From positions 1 to 52,283 of the forward strand of contig NZ_AOLY01000031.1 in the NCBI RefSeq assembly GCF_000336635.1: a stretch of 52,283 nucleotides of DNA. The letters are read 5' to 3'. The position numbers and the translations under genes were made by a program. Shown in pieces: positions 16,513 to 25,570 of this stretch (positions within the stretch are counted from its first letter, which is position 1; every line of letters begins with the position of its first letter). A model generated the notes under the pieces. The model was not told where the DNA came from, made no database searches, and worked only from the letters and a program-made list of their open reading frames with translations. This DNA comes from Haloarcula japonica DSM 6131. Lineage in GTDB: Archaea > Halobacteriota > Halobacteria > Halobacteriales > Haloarculaceae.

Positions 16513-18875
16513 GGGAGACCACTCTCCAGGGAGGTGCGACCGCGGTACACTTGAACACGCCGGGCGACCACCTCGCCGGTGAACAGCAGGAGCGCGCCGA
16601 GCAGGGCGAGCCAGTCCCAGGTGTCCCGAACGGTCCGGACTCGGGTGGACTTCTGGCGCGCCTCTCTGGCTATCTGTTCGCCCTGGTTCGGGCTGAAGGT
16701 CTGCCCGCCCGTCGTTTCGACGAGTGCATCGAGGCTGTCACTCGGGCCGAAGGACGCGTACTCGGCGGGATAGTTCGCCGCGTACTCGGTGTCGAGTGCG
16801 GTCTGATACCCTGCCTCCCGAGGCGTGAACTCGCCGCGATACCGGCCGTCGCCGATCTGGCGGAAGGAGATGTTCGCCGCCTCCGGGCGGCTATCACCCT
16901 GGTAGGTCAGCGTTGTCGGACGCCCCACACGGGCGTCACCGACCGCTGTGACGCCGGTCTGCGTGCGCATGGGATCGCCTACCGCGTAGTTGACCGACTT
17001 CGTGACGACCAGCGAGTCCGGCCGGTCGAGCAGGCCGCCCATCGTGTTATCCGAATCGTAGGCGGTGATCGAGACCACGCGGCCCAGCCCGAACCGCCAG
17101 GAGGTGATGGCCGGCTTCCCGTCGGCAGTGGCGACCTGGTAGTCGGCTCCGGGCTTGACCTGAACGTTGTTTGCCTGGCCGGGGTTGGCCGTCAGCTCCA
17201 CACCGGAGGTGATGAAGGTGTCTTCGGTGACGATTGTGAGATTTTCCCCCTGGTAGCGCCGTGATGAGCCGCCAAAGAGGAGCCGCAGCCGCTCGGTCTC
17301 GTCGGCCGCGAAATACGAGCCACCGGACTCGCTTGCGATCTGGCGCATCGTCGGGACGCCGACGCGCTTGCCGACGCCGACCGAGACGACGCGGGTCCCC
17401 TCACGGCCCAGTTGGTTGGCGACGGCCGCCGGCGGCCCGAGCCGGTCCTGTCCGTCACTGAGGAGGATGATCGTCCCTTCGCGGTCGCCCAGCAGTTCGT
17501 CGGCCCCCTGGAGGCCGACGGCGATGTCCGTCGCGCCGCCGCTGTTGAGCCGGCGTATCTTGTCGGCAGTCTCCTCGCGGTTCTGGCCGAGCGCTTGCAT
17601 CTCCGAGACGCGATATGCGTCGTGGTTGAATGCGACGACACCCACCTGATTCTCGTCGCCGAGCTGGTCAAGCACGTCAAGCGCGACGGCTTTCTGTATC
17701 GAGAGGCCACTCTCGGCGCTACCGGACACGTCGACGAGGATGACGATGTTCGACTCGCCGCCGGTCGCATTCCCCACCCGGACCGGGAGCATCGAGGCCA
17801 CCGATGAGGTTTCGTACCCACCGTTCTCGTAGGCGTTGTCGCCGCCCGCGACGACCAGCCCGCCACCGTTGATGACGAAGTCCTGCAGGGCGGTGGCGTT
17901 CCCGATATTGCCCGACGGTGTGTCTTGCATGACGACGGCGGCGTAGTCGTCGAGGTCCGCCGGAACCGATGAGGCCGTCGAGACGTTGTACAGCGAGTCG
18001 AGATAGTTTCGCAGCGGGTACTCGCCCTGTGAGACGTACAGCACGTCGGGCTGTTCGACGACGCGAACGCTCTTGTAGAACACGTCGTTTCGCGCGTATT
18101 CGTCGTCGCCGGACAGCGTCGCAGTCACGCGGTGTGACCCGATTTCCTCGAACGTGTGGTCGACGGTGAGCGTCCCGTCCGACCGGAGTTCGCCCTCAGT
18201 GACCGTCTCGCCGTCGATGGTCACCTCGACTGGCACCGCTTCGATGACACTCACGCCCTCCATCGAGACGGTGTATTGGGACTGGACGCCGCGGCTCACC
18301 GTCGACGGTCCCGCTATCGCCACGGCGCGCTCGGTCCGTGGGGACTGTGGGGCGACGCTGTGGACGGTCGCGTTGAGCCCGGCGGCGTCTTCGGCGGCCG
18401 TCGCCAGGCTTCGACCCTCCGTGACGCGCCCGTCGGAAACGACGACGACCGTCCCGTTCTCTTGAAGATTCGCCGCCACGCCGTCGCCGAGCCGCGAGTT
18501 CGACCCGCTGCCGATCGTCGCTCGCGTCACTGGGACCCCCTCACCTTCGATGTCCTGTACCAGTTCGTCGGTCGTGTTCGGGTAGATGCCCATGCTCGCG
18601 GATTCATCTGTCAGCAGTGTCACGCCCGGTTCGCCCGGTGTCTCGCGGGTCTGGACGGTGTACGGTCCCATCGCCCCGAGGACGAGCAGGCAGACGATGA
18701 GCACGCGGGTGGCAAGGAGGAGCCGGCGGCTCCGGTTCGAGGCCGACCGTGGCCCGCCGTCGCCACGCCGGATGAGATACGCGAGGAGGCCGACGGCGAC
18801 CGGCAGGGCAAGCAGCGGCCAGAGGTGCTCGACGCCGACGGTGAGTCCCTCCGCGAGGGTGTATGAAACTGCCAT
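16509..18875 (-). CDS. Large membrane protein with two von Willebrand A-like regions
   Basis: This 788-residue protein begins with two hydrophobic segments (about 17-36 and 50-70), as in BatA/BatB proteins. A first vWA-like region carries TDESASM (about 86-92). A second carries a clear MIDAS motif, VDVSGSAES, near residue 378, then AFNHDAYR and ILLSDGQDR. A beta-rich domain and a C-terminal transmembrane helix (about 753-772) end the protein. Most of it should be extracytoplasmic. It starts one base inside the upstream gene's stop. It is probably a membrane-bound vWA partner of the MoxR system; the target is unknown. Confidence 0.82.
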   Translation of the reverse strand: MAVSYTLAEGLTVGVEHLWPLLALPVAVGLLAYLIRRGDGGPRSASNRSRRLLLATRVLIVCLLVLGAMGPYTVQTRETPGEPGVTLLTDESASMGIYPNTTDELVQDIEGEGVPVTRATIGSGSNSRLGDGVAANLQENGTVVVVSDGRVTEGRSLATAAEDAAGLNATVHSVAPQSPRTERAVAIAGPSTVSRGVQSQYTVSMEGVSVIEAVPVEVTIDGETVTEGELRSDGTLTVDHTFEEIGSHRVTATLSGDDEYARNDVFYKSVRVVEQPDVLYVSQGEYPLRNYLDSLYNVSTASSVPADLDDYAAVVMQDTPSGNIGNATALQDFVINGGGLVVAGGDNAYENGGYETSSVASMLPVRVGNATGGESNIVILVDVSGSAESGLSIQKAVALDVLDQLGDENQVGVVAFNHDAYRVSEMQALGQNREETADKIRRLNSGGATDIAVGLQGADELLGDREGTIILLSDGQDRLGPPAAVANQLGREGTRVVSVGVGKRVGVPTMRQIASESGGSYFAADETERLRLLFGGSSRRYQGENLTIVTEDTFITSGVELTANPGQANNVQVKPGADYQVATADGKPAITSWRFGLGRVVSITAYDSDNTMGGLLDRPDSLVVTKSVNYAVGDPMRTQTGVTAVGDARVGRPTTLTYQGDSRPEAANISFRQIGDGRYRGEFTPREAGYQTALDTEYAANYPAEYASFGPSDSLDALVETTGGQTFSPNQGEQIAREARQKSTRVRTVRDTWDWLALLGALLLFTGEVVARRVQVYRGRTSLESGLP

Positions 18876-20668
18876 CAGAGATCACCTCGCCGGCGCAGAT
18901 AGCCGACCTCGACTAGCGCGAGCACTAGTCCGCCCAGCGCGAAGTACTCGGTCAACGGCTGTGGCACCGACCGCTGTTCGGTCCGGGTGAGGTTCCCGGC
19001 CGTTCCGGCGCGCTGGTCGAGTGCCTCGACGTTGGTGTTTGACTCGCTCTCGTCCAGCAGTGACGCACTCACCTGCCGGCTTTCGCTCCGGTAGAGGCCG
19101 GCCCGCTGGAGCCAGACCGAGTTCCCGGAGACACGGCCGGCCGGCCCCTCAACGGTGGTGTTACCGAACCGGACGGTCTCACCGGTTTCGTGGTTCAGCG
19201 CCGGGAGCGGTTCCCTGTCCGCGAGGTAGTACACTGCCCGTTTCCAGAACACGGGGTACTGGTAGTTGAACTTGAAGCTGGACCGGTCCTCGATGTAGCC
19301 GTAGTACATGATGCGGCCACCATCTCGGTCCTCGGTCGCGATGAGCGGCGTTCCGTCGCCCAGTTGCACCTGTGCCGACCCGGAACGCAGTGAGCCCGAA
19401 ACGTACTCGTCCGGAGGCTGGAAGTCAATGCCACGTGTGAGCTGTGTCTGTGCCGTCTGGCCCACCGTTGCACCTCCCTTGGTCTCGCCGGGTTCGATGA
19501 GGAGGAGGTCCCGATACCGCTGTGGAAGGTTGTCCTGTGCCAGCACCGCGACGCCGCCACCGTCTTCGACCAGCTCGCGCCCGCTTTCGACGTTGCCGGG
19601 CAGCAGTGAGTTCGGGTCGACGTTGCTGTACAGGATGACGTCGTAGTCGCCCTGAATCGTCGTCGGCGGCTGCCTGACCGTCACGTTCACCCGGTCGACG
19701 ACCGACAGCGCGGTGGTCAGGTATTGGTTCCGGTCGTTTGTCAGCACCAGTACGTCGACAGCCGTGTCCGCCGGTGCGGCGACGTGGACGCTGTTGTCCG
19801 TCGCGAAACTGTCACCCGGACTAAGCCGGGCTTCACTCCCGCCGGCCGGGACCGGTAGCGTCACCGAGCCAACGTCATCGGGTCCGAGCTGTAGTTCTCG
19901 CTGGGTGTTGCCGAGCTGAACGGTCCGGGTGACGGTCGAGTCGCCGTAGTTTTTCACCGACAGGGTCACCGCCGAACTGGAGAACCGCCGGTCGATGAAC
20001 CCGACGTTCGCGTCGCCGCCACCGTCGAACTGCTGGAGATCGACCGAGAGACCGCGCCCGCGCGCCGTCGTGACCGCGGTGGTCCACTCCTCACCAGCGA
20101 AGTCGCTCAGAACGACGATTCTGGCGTTTTCGCCGGCCAGCGAAGCCGCCTGCGAGATAGCACCGCTGAGTTCCCCCGGCGCGTCCGTCGGAGTAAGTCC
20201 GTCTATCGTCCCCTGCGCTGCTGTCGGCGTCCCGCGCTGGAGCACCACATCGCCACCGTTGGTCGTGGTGACGATAGACGTCGTTCCCGTCACCTCCTCC
20301 CGGGCGGCCGCGACGGCCCGCTGGAAGCGCGTCTGTCCGTCGGCGTCTGTCTGCATGGACGCGCTCGTGTCGACGACGATGACCGTCTCCTCGACCGTCG
20401 CCCGCTCGGAGACGGTAACGTACGGTGTCGCCAGTCCGACCGCGAGCACTAGCACGACCAGCACCTGCAACAGCAGGAGGAGGCTGCGTGAAATCCGTTC
20501 GAGAAACGGCGTCGCTGACTGCTGGCGCTCTCCGGCGACGAGAAACTGGAACGTCGGCAGCGTGAGTTCCTGTGGGTCCGGTCGAATGAGGTACAGCACC
20601 ACAATCGGCACCGAAAGAAGGAGGGCAGCCAGTCCCAGGGGGGCAAGCAAAACGTCCGAGAGGACCAT
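18875..20668 (-). CDS. BatA-like membrane vWA protein, first gene of the MoxR operon
   Basis: This 597-residue protein has an N-terminal BatA-type segment with two hydrophobic helices (about 3-28 and 58-80), then a vWA domain with MIDAS motif VVDTSASMQTD near residue 97 and VVLSDFAGEEW. A large beta-rich region follows, and a final hydrophobic helix precedes a basic C-terminus (RRRGDL). The ATG at 20668 is chosen because a minus-strand GATAAAT box lies about 29 bases upstream, at 20694-20700. It is thus the promoter-proximal gene of a six-gene operon running to 13034. It is divergent from the YihY gene. Confidence 0.82.
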   Translation of the reverse strand: MVLSDVLLAPLGLAALLLSVPIVVLYLIRPDPQELTLPTFQFLVAGERQQSATPFLERISRSLLLLLQVLVVLVLAVGLATPYVTVSERATVEETVIVVDTSASMQTDADGQTRFQRAVAAAREEVTGTTSIVTTTNGGDVVLQRGTPTAAQGTIDGLTPTDAPGELSGAISQAASLAGENARIVVLSDFAGEEWTTAVTTARGRGLSVDLQQFDGGGDANVGFIDRRFSSSAVTLSVKNYGDSTVTRTVQLGNTQRELQLGPDDVGSVTLPVPAGGSEARLSPGDSFATDNSVHVAAPADTAVDVLVLTNDRNQYLTTALSVVDRVNVTVRQPPTTIQGDYDVILYSNVDPNSLLPGNVESGRELVEDGGGVAVLAQDNLPQRYRDLLLIEPGETKGGATVGQTAQTQLTRGIDFQPPDEYVSGSLRSGSAQVQLGDGTPLIATEDRDGGRIMYYGYIEDRSSFKFNYQYPVFWKRAVYYLADREPLPALNHETGETVRFGNTTVEGPAGRVSGNSVWLQRAGLYRSESRQVSASLLDESESNTNVEALDQRAGTAGNLTRTEQRSVPQPLTEYFALGGLVLALVEVGYLRRRGDL

Positions 20669-20775
20669 TGTTGGTGTATCAGGCGGAGGAGGCATTTATC
20701 TTGTGACTTTGGTGACACCACTGCACGGGCACCAGACGGCGTCGTCTATTTGCGTCCCGGCGTCGAACGCTCTGT

Positions 20776-21813
20776 ATGCGTTTCAGTCGTGCCCGCACGG
20801 AGGAGGTTCTGCGGGCTCTCGTTCACGAAATCAGGGCGGAACGGCTCACGTTTATGGCTGGCTCGATAGCCTACCACGCGTTCCTGTCGATTCTCCCGCT
20901 GTTATTGCTGGTACTGACGTTCGTCCAGCGGACGGAGAACGTCACGCTACGGGCCTCAATCGTCGGTATCATGGAGGCCGTCCTGACGGTACAGGCCAGC
21001 GGCATCATCCAGCAGGGGCTGACCGAGGCCGATGCGTCCGTGTCGGCGTTGGGCGTGGGCTTTCTCCTCTGGGGCTCGCTGCGAATCTTCCGGGGGCTGG
21101 ACACAGCCTTCTCGGATATCTACGAAACGGGCGCGTCCAATACGTTCATCGACCAGCTCGGCGACGGGCTGTTACTGCTCGTGACCGTCGCCGTGGCAAT
21201 ACTTAGCGCCAGCGCGCTCGGCAGCGTCCTCCCTGCGCCCGGCAGCGGCTTGCTGTGGGCAGCCGTTGGTGGGCTTGTCCGGGCCGCCGGCCTGTTCGTC
21301 GTCTTCTATCCGATGTACTACGTATTTCCAGACACGGATGTCTCACCGCTTGAGGTCGTCCCGGGTGTCGCCTTCGCTGCCGGTGGCCTCACGATTGCAC
21401 AGGTCCTCTTCACGGCGTTCAAATCCGGCTCGACGGGCGGGAACATCATCGCCAGCATCCTCGTCCTGCTGAGCTGGCTGTACATCATCGGCTTGGTGAT
21501 ACTGCTCGGGGCGGCGATCAATGCGGTCCTCTCGAACCGCTCCGAGGATGTCGATATCGACCCTGTCGTCGGCGAACATGGCCAGCAGAACACCGTTCGG
21601 ATGACGACAATGTCCCGGGAGGCGCTGCTGGCCGAACTTGATACACTCGCGGACCACTTCCAGCAGGGACAGGGTACAATCACCGTCGAAGTCGGGGACG
21701 AGCAAACCGAAATCGACTGCCCGGAAACCGCGACTGTCGACCGGTCGTCGGACGTGTTCGGTCTGGACCAGTCGGTCGCGCTCACGCTCAGGTGGTGGCC
21801 GAACGAGAAGTAG
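20776..21813 (+). CDS. YihY/BrkB-family membrane protein
   Basis: This 345-residue polytopic protein has the YihY/UPF0761 layout: an N-terminal RLTFMAGSIAYHAFLSILPLLLL segment split across its first membrane helix, five further helices up to about residue 240, and a soluble C-terminal region of about 100 residues. The molecular function of the family is not established, despite the old RNase BN label. A CTATTT element (20746-20751) lies about 27 bases before the ATG. It is divergent from the MoxR operon. Confidence 0.85.
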   Translation: MRFSRARTEEVLRALVHEIRAERLTFMAGSIAYHAFLSILPLLLLVLTFVQRTENVTLRASIVGIMEAVLTVQASGIIQQGLTEADASVSALGVGFLLWGSLRIFRGLDTAFSDIYETGASNTFIDQLGDGLLLLVTVAVAILSASALGSVLPAPGSGLLWAAVGGLVRAAGLFVVFYPMYYVFPDTDVSPLEVVPGVAFAAGGLTIAQVLFTAFKSGSTGGNIIASILVLLSWLYIIGLVILLGAAINAVLSNRSEDVDIDPVVGEHGQQNTVRMTTMSREALLAELDTLADHFQQGQGTITVEVGDEQTEIDCPETATVDRSSDVFGLDQSVALTLRWWPNEK

Positions 21814-21820
21814 CGCCGGT

Positions 21821-22453
21821 CTACTGTGCGTCGCGGCGTTCCCACGCCTGAATCGTCGGGAGCGACCATCCGCGGCCGATGCCCAGCCCTCGGGCCAACA
21901 GCACCGCGAGTGCACACCCGGCTGATGCCATGCTGACCGTCACGCCAATCTGTGCCAGCGCCCAGAAGGCGAGGCCACCGATGACGGCACAGGACGCGTA
22001 GAAGTCCTCGCGGAGGATAAAGGGCGTTCGGCCCAACAGCAGGTCCGATATCGCGCCGCCGCCGGCCGCGTTGACCGTCGCCAGCGCGACGACGGCGAAC
22101 ACCGGGAGGCCGGCCTGGTGGCCCAGCAGCGCTCCGGTGGTCGAGAAGGCCGCCAGCCCGATGGCATCGGCGGTCAGGACGACGGGGTGCTGGTGGCCGT
22201 CGTCGAGGAAATGCACCAGCAGAACGGCGGCGGTGACACCGAAGAGCGACAGGGCGACTTCGCCGGGGGACTGCAGGGAGTTCGGAACTCTGTTCAACAG
22301 CAGGTCCCGCGTCGTCCCGCCGCCCAGCGCCGTCATCACGCCGACGACCGTGACGCCGAACACGTCGTAGCGCTCCTCGATGGCTTTCGCCGCGCCGACG
22401 AACGCGAACCCGACCAGCCCGATAGCGTTCATCACCGCAAACGCGTCTGTCAC
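21821..22453 (-). CDS. UPF0126/TRIC-type membrane protein
   Basis: This 210-residue protein has about seven transmembrane helices in two homologous halves. Each half carries the family's glycine signature (ALGGGTTRDLLL near 42-53 and AAGGGAISDLLL near 128-139). This family (YicG-like) is related to trimeric intracellular cation channels, so a channel or transporter role is likely but the ion is unknown. About 170 bases lie upstream before the Mrp gene. A TATA-like ATAATTAT near 22556-22563 would give a leader of roughly 75 bases or an alternative start. Confidence 0.85.
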   Translation of the reverse strand: MTDAFAVMNAIGLVGFAFVGAAKAIEERYDVFGVTVVGVMTALGGGTTRDLLLNRVPNSLQSPGEVALSLFGVTAAVLLVHFLDDGHQHPVVLTADAIGLAAFSTTGALLGHQAGLPVFAVVALATVNAAGGGAISDLLLGRTPFILREDFYASCAVIGGLAFWALAQIGVTVSMASAGCALAVLLARGLGIGRGWSLPTIQAWERRDAQ

Positions 22454-22626
22454 ACTGCCCCTCCAGCCTGTCGGGACCTGCCACGTGAGCGACCACGCGC
22501 GAGCCGGGCCGCCGCCACGAGTATAGCGGTCATTACCGTACTACTACGGGTGGGGATAATTATGCCTTTAGTCCTGCTCCGGCGGCCTGTTATTGATTGT
22601 CAATCCTTGCTGCCGGCGACCATACC

Positions 22627-23865
22627 CTACGGCTTGACCGTCTCCAAGATCCAGGCCTCTGGTGTTTCCCGGCGGACCTCAAACGGGTCGAAGGCCTCCC
22701 GTGGGGCCTCCGCGAGCCGGCCCAAGAACTGCCCGACCGGCGTCGGGTCGCGGTCGCTGACGAGGACGAACGGCTCGCCGCTGTCCAACGCGGTGAACCG
22801 TTCGCGAACCCGGTCCTTGCGTTCCTGTGGGGGCAAGTCACGGATATCGACCGTGGGGTCGACCGACACCTCGCCGGCGGTGGCGAGGGCGGACTCGACG
22901 GCGCTGCCCAGTTCGCTGACAGCGTCGGGCACGCTGTCGGGTGCTGGCGTCCCCTGCAGGTCGTGTGAGAACGGCAGTTCGGCCAGCACTTCTGCATCGA
23001 GGTCGGAAAGCGCATCGCCGGTGAACAGGTCGTTCGGCTCGCCACAGCAGTCACAGACGTATTCGGCCATGTTGACGACGGTTCCGAGAACCGGCACGTC
23101 GTTGTCCCGAAACAGCTCGACCGTCCGGCTGGTGTCGCTGACGCTCGCGTGAAACGGCGTCGTGACGACGACGACGCCGTCGACGGGGACTTCCTGCAGC
23201 GTCGTCAGCACCACGTCGCCGGTCCCTGGTGGCAGGTCGAGCACCAGTATCTCATCGTTGCGCCAGGCGGTGTTCTCGAACAAGTCATCGAGCGCATCGT
23301 GGGCCATCGCGCCGCGCCAGGCCAGCGGCGCGCCGCTCTCCATCAGGCCGACGCTCATCACATCCATCGAACCCGCCCGAACCGGGAGCGGGTCGCCCTC
23401 TTCGCTGGAGTGGACCGGCCCGCTCACCTCCAGCAGTTCGGGCACGTTGGGTCCGTGGATGTCGGCGTCGAACAGTGCCACGTCGTTGTCGGCGGCCAGC
23501 GCACAGGCCAGATGCGTGGCGACCGTGGACTTGCCGACGCCGCCTTTCGCGCTGGCGACGGCGATAACGTGGTCGAAGGACTCGACACCGGCCTGGCCCT
23601 CGCTCGTCGGTGTCGTCCGCTCGACGTGGACACTCTCGACGCCGTCTACGTCGTCGACCGCGTGGAGCATTGCCTGAACGACCTGCGTGCTCGTCTGGCC
23701 GTCCAGTGCGGTCAGGTCGGCCTCGATTGTCACCTCGCCGTCGGCCGCGTCGATGTTCTCGACGAAGCCCGCGTCGAACACGGAGAGGTCGGCGTTCGGG
23801 TCGCGCACGTCTCGCAGTGCGGCTTCGATGCGGTCGGTCAGTGTGGTGGGCGTTCCGTCAGTCAT
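22627..23865 (-). CDS. DUF59-Mrp ATPase-DUF2249 three-domain fusion, last gene of nar operon
   Basis: This 412-residue protein has an N-terminal DUF59/MIP18-like domain (about 1-85). An Mrp/NBP35 iron-sulfur carrier ATPase follows, with Walker A KGGVGKST at 107-114 and the cysteine cluster Cys271, Cys273 and Cys274 for Fe-S binding. The C-terminal DUF2249 domain (about 337-412) carries the IRDLPPQER and SDRDPTPVG signatures. Mrp proteins transfer [4Fe-4S] clusters to target enzymes. DUF2249 is often found near denitrification genes. Location two bases after the HEAT gene suggests it loads clusters into NarG/NarH (inference). The ATG at 23865 is chosen because the longer frame to 24084 is non-conserved in character. 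Confidence 0.87.
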   Translation of the reverse strand: MTDGTPTTLTDRIEAALRDVRDPNADLSVFDAGFVENIDAADGEVTIEADLTALDGQTSTQVVQAMLHAVDDVDGVESVHVERTTPTSEGQAGVESFDHVIAVASAKGGVGKSTVATHLACALAADNDVALFDADIHGPNVPELLEVSGPVHSSEEGDPLPVRAGSMDVMSVGLMESGAPLAWRGAMAHDALDDLFENTAWRNDEILVLDLPPGTGDVVLTTLQEVPVDGVVVVTTPFHASVSDTSRTVELFRDNDVPVLGTVVNMAEYVCDCCGEPNDLFTGDALSDLDAEVLAELPFSHDLQGTPAPDSVPDAVSELGSAVESALATAGEVSVDPTVDIRDLPPQERKDRVRERFTALDSGEPFVLVSDRDPTPVGQFLGRLAEAPREAFDPFEVRRETPEAWILETVKP

Positions 23866-23867
23866 CG

Positions 23868-24719
23868 TCAGAGGTCGGGCATCCGATTGAGTCTGTCTTC
23901 GCCGGGCAGCAGTCGAGCGTCGTTCTCCAGCGCACCGCCGAACTGCCGGCGGAACCGTCCGGGGTCCGCTTCGAGTGACCGCTCGGCGGTCTGTCGGACC
24001 ACGGTGGCCGGGTCGTCGGTGAGTTCGCGCAGTCGCTCGCGGGCGCGGTCCTCGTCGACGCCACCGAGCATGTGAGCGGCCCACTCGCGGACCCGCTCGC
24101 TATCGTCGCGGCTCTGTTCCAACAGCAGGTCGGCCATCGCCTCGCCGCGGAGCTTGAACAGCGAGATGGCCGCGTTGCGCCGGACCGCGTGGTGGTCGTC
24201 GTGGACAGCGCCTTCGATGTCGTCCTCGTGAGCCTCGCGGTCGACGTTGTCGAGCGTGACGACGGCCTCGGCCCGGACCCACGGGTCGGGGTCGTCGAGC
24301 AGTTCCACCGCTACTGCTGCGGCCCGCTCGCCGCCATGGGTGGTCAGCGCCTCGACGGCAAACTGGCGCACATCGCTGTCGTCGTCGGTCGTCGCAGCGC
24401 GGGCCAGCGCCGCCACGATATTGTCCGTGGTCGCGCGGTCCTTGAGTTCGAGAGCGGCGCGGCGGCGGTCGGTCTTTTCACCGTGTTCGATGTCGGACAG
24501 CAGCGACGCCACCGCGTCGTCCTCGACGGGTTCGGTGTCGCTGGCGGCCAGTTCCTCCGGGGTCGCCTCGCCGATTGTCACGTCCTCGCGGCTCACCTCG
24601 ATGTCTTCTAGCGCTTCGATATCGGTGTGCAGGCCCGGACTCCGTTCGGGGTCCAGTTGCGGGTCCGGGTCCTCTTCGAGGTGCTTCTCGAACTTGTCGT
24701 CGTCGTGACAGCCCGTCAT
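23868..24719 (-). CDS. HEAT-repeat protein of the nitrate reductase operon
   Basis: This 283-residue acidic protein has a polar N-terminal region (about 1-70) followed by about five tandem alpha-helical HEAT/PBS-lyase-type repeats (repeating V-R-x-x-A-x-x-x-L pattern, about 75-255). It probably serves as a scaffold or assembly factor. I recall HEAT-type open frames in other haloarchaeal nar operons. It overlaps the upstream membrane gene by four bases and is followed two bases later by the Mrp fusion. The ATG at 24719 is set by the ATGA overlap; the open frame to 25046 is not used. Confidence 0.82.
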   Translation of the reverse strand: MTGCHDDDKFEKHLEEDPDPQLDPERSPGLHTDIEALEDIEVSREDVTIGEATPEELAASDTEPVEDDAVASLLSDIEHGEKTDRRRAALELKDRATTDNIVAALARAATTDDDSDVRQFAVEALTTHGGERAAAVAVELLDDPDPWVRAEAVVTLDNVDREAHEDDIEGAVHDDHHAVRRNAAISLFKLRGEAMADLLLEQSRDDSERVREWAAHMLGGVDEDRARERLRELTDDPATVVRQTAERSLEADPGRFRRQFGGALENDARLLPGEDRLNRMPDL

Positions 24720-25570
24720 TGCGCTCCCTCCTGTGCGGTGAGTACGGCAATGCCGAGTGCGAACGGGAGCGCCCGCGGAAGCGACGCCGGGACGCCGGCG
24801 AACGCGACCAGCGCGACGCCGGCCAGCAGCGGCCACCGCCGCGTTCGACTCGCGGCGCTGGCCGTCGTCACCGCACCGGCAGCGGCCAGCGCGATGACCG
24901 GCAGGCTCGTTCCGACGACACCGGTTCCTGTGAGCGTGACCGCGCCCGTGACGAACGGGACGGCGCGACCGACGCTCAGGACGACAGCGAAGGCGGCGAG
25001 GCCGCCGAGTATCGCGCCCCAGTCCGCCGTCGACAGCGAGCGCCAATCCGTCGCAGCGAACGACGGCGTCGACGCGATTCCGAGCAGCGCCACGGTCGAG
25101 GCCGCCGGTCGGAGGCCCGTCCAGCCACCGACACCGCTCGCTAGTCCAATGCTCAGCGCCGCGACGAGCAGGGCGACCGCGGTGGCTGAAACGAGGTCCA
25201 GCCGCCGTCCCGCGACGGCAGCGATGGTCGCCGTCCCGAGGACGACTGCGGCGGCTGCCGGCAGCGCCGCTGCGCTACTGAGTAGCGACAGCAGACCGAA
25301 CACGCCGACGAACAGCAGCCCGATGCCGGTGAGTGGGTCGGCATCGGTGACGGCCACGGCAATCGCCGCGGCGGCAACGACGGCCGTGGATACACCTGTC
25401 GCCAGGCCGGGCGAGACCGGGACGCCACCGTACCCCGGCGCGTTGACGAACAGGACAGCAAAGTACCGGACGGCGACCGCGACGGCCGCAGCGCCGACCG
25501 CCAGGTTCGCGAGCGAATGGCTCCCACCGTGTAGCAGCGGTCTGACTCGTTGCTGTAGCGCCGCTGTCAT
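24716..25570 (-). CDS. Polytopic membrane protein of the nar operon
   Basis: This 284-residue, very Ala/Val/Leu-rich protein has about eight hydrophobic helices and little else. No known transporter motif is visible. It is coupled by ATGA overlaps to narJ upstream and the HEAT gene downstream, so it is co-expressed with nitrate reductase. Possible roles are membrane anchoring, quinone access or transport, but nothing in the sequence decides. It is not an evident NarK-type nitrate transporter because the major facilitator motifs are absent. Confidence 0.75.
   Translation of the reverse strand: MTAALQQRVRPLLHGGSHSLANLAVGAAAVAVAVRYFAVLFVNAPGYGGVPVSPGLATGVSTAVVAAAAIAVAVTDADPLTGIGLLFVGVFGLLSLLSSAAALPAAAAVVLGTATIAAVAGRRLDLVSATAVALLVAALSIGLASGVGGWTGLRPAASTVALLGIASTPSFAATDWRSLSTADWGAILGGLAAFAVVLSVGRAVPFVTGAVTLTGTGVVGTSLPVIALAAAGAVTTASAASRTRRWPLLAGVALVAFAGVPASLPRALPFALGIAVLTAQEGAQ

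Noticed and set aside
24716..25570. Polytopic nar-operon protein as a NarK nitrate transporter
   Set aside because: It has too few residues for a 12-helix major facilitator and lacks nitrate signature motifs.
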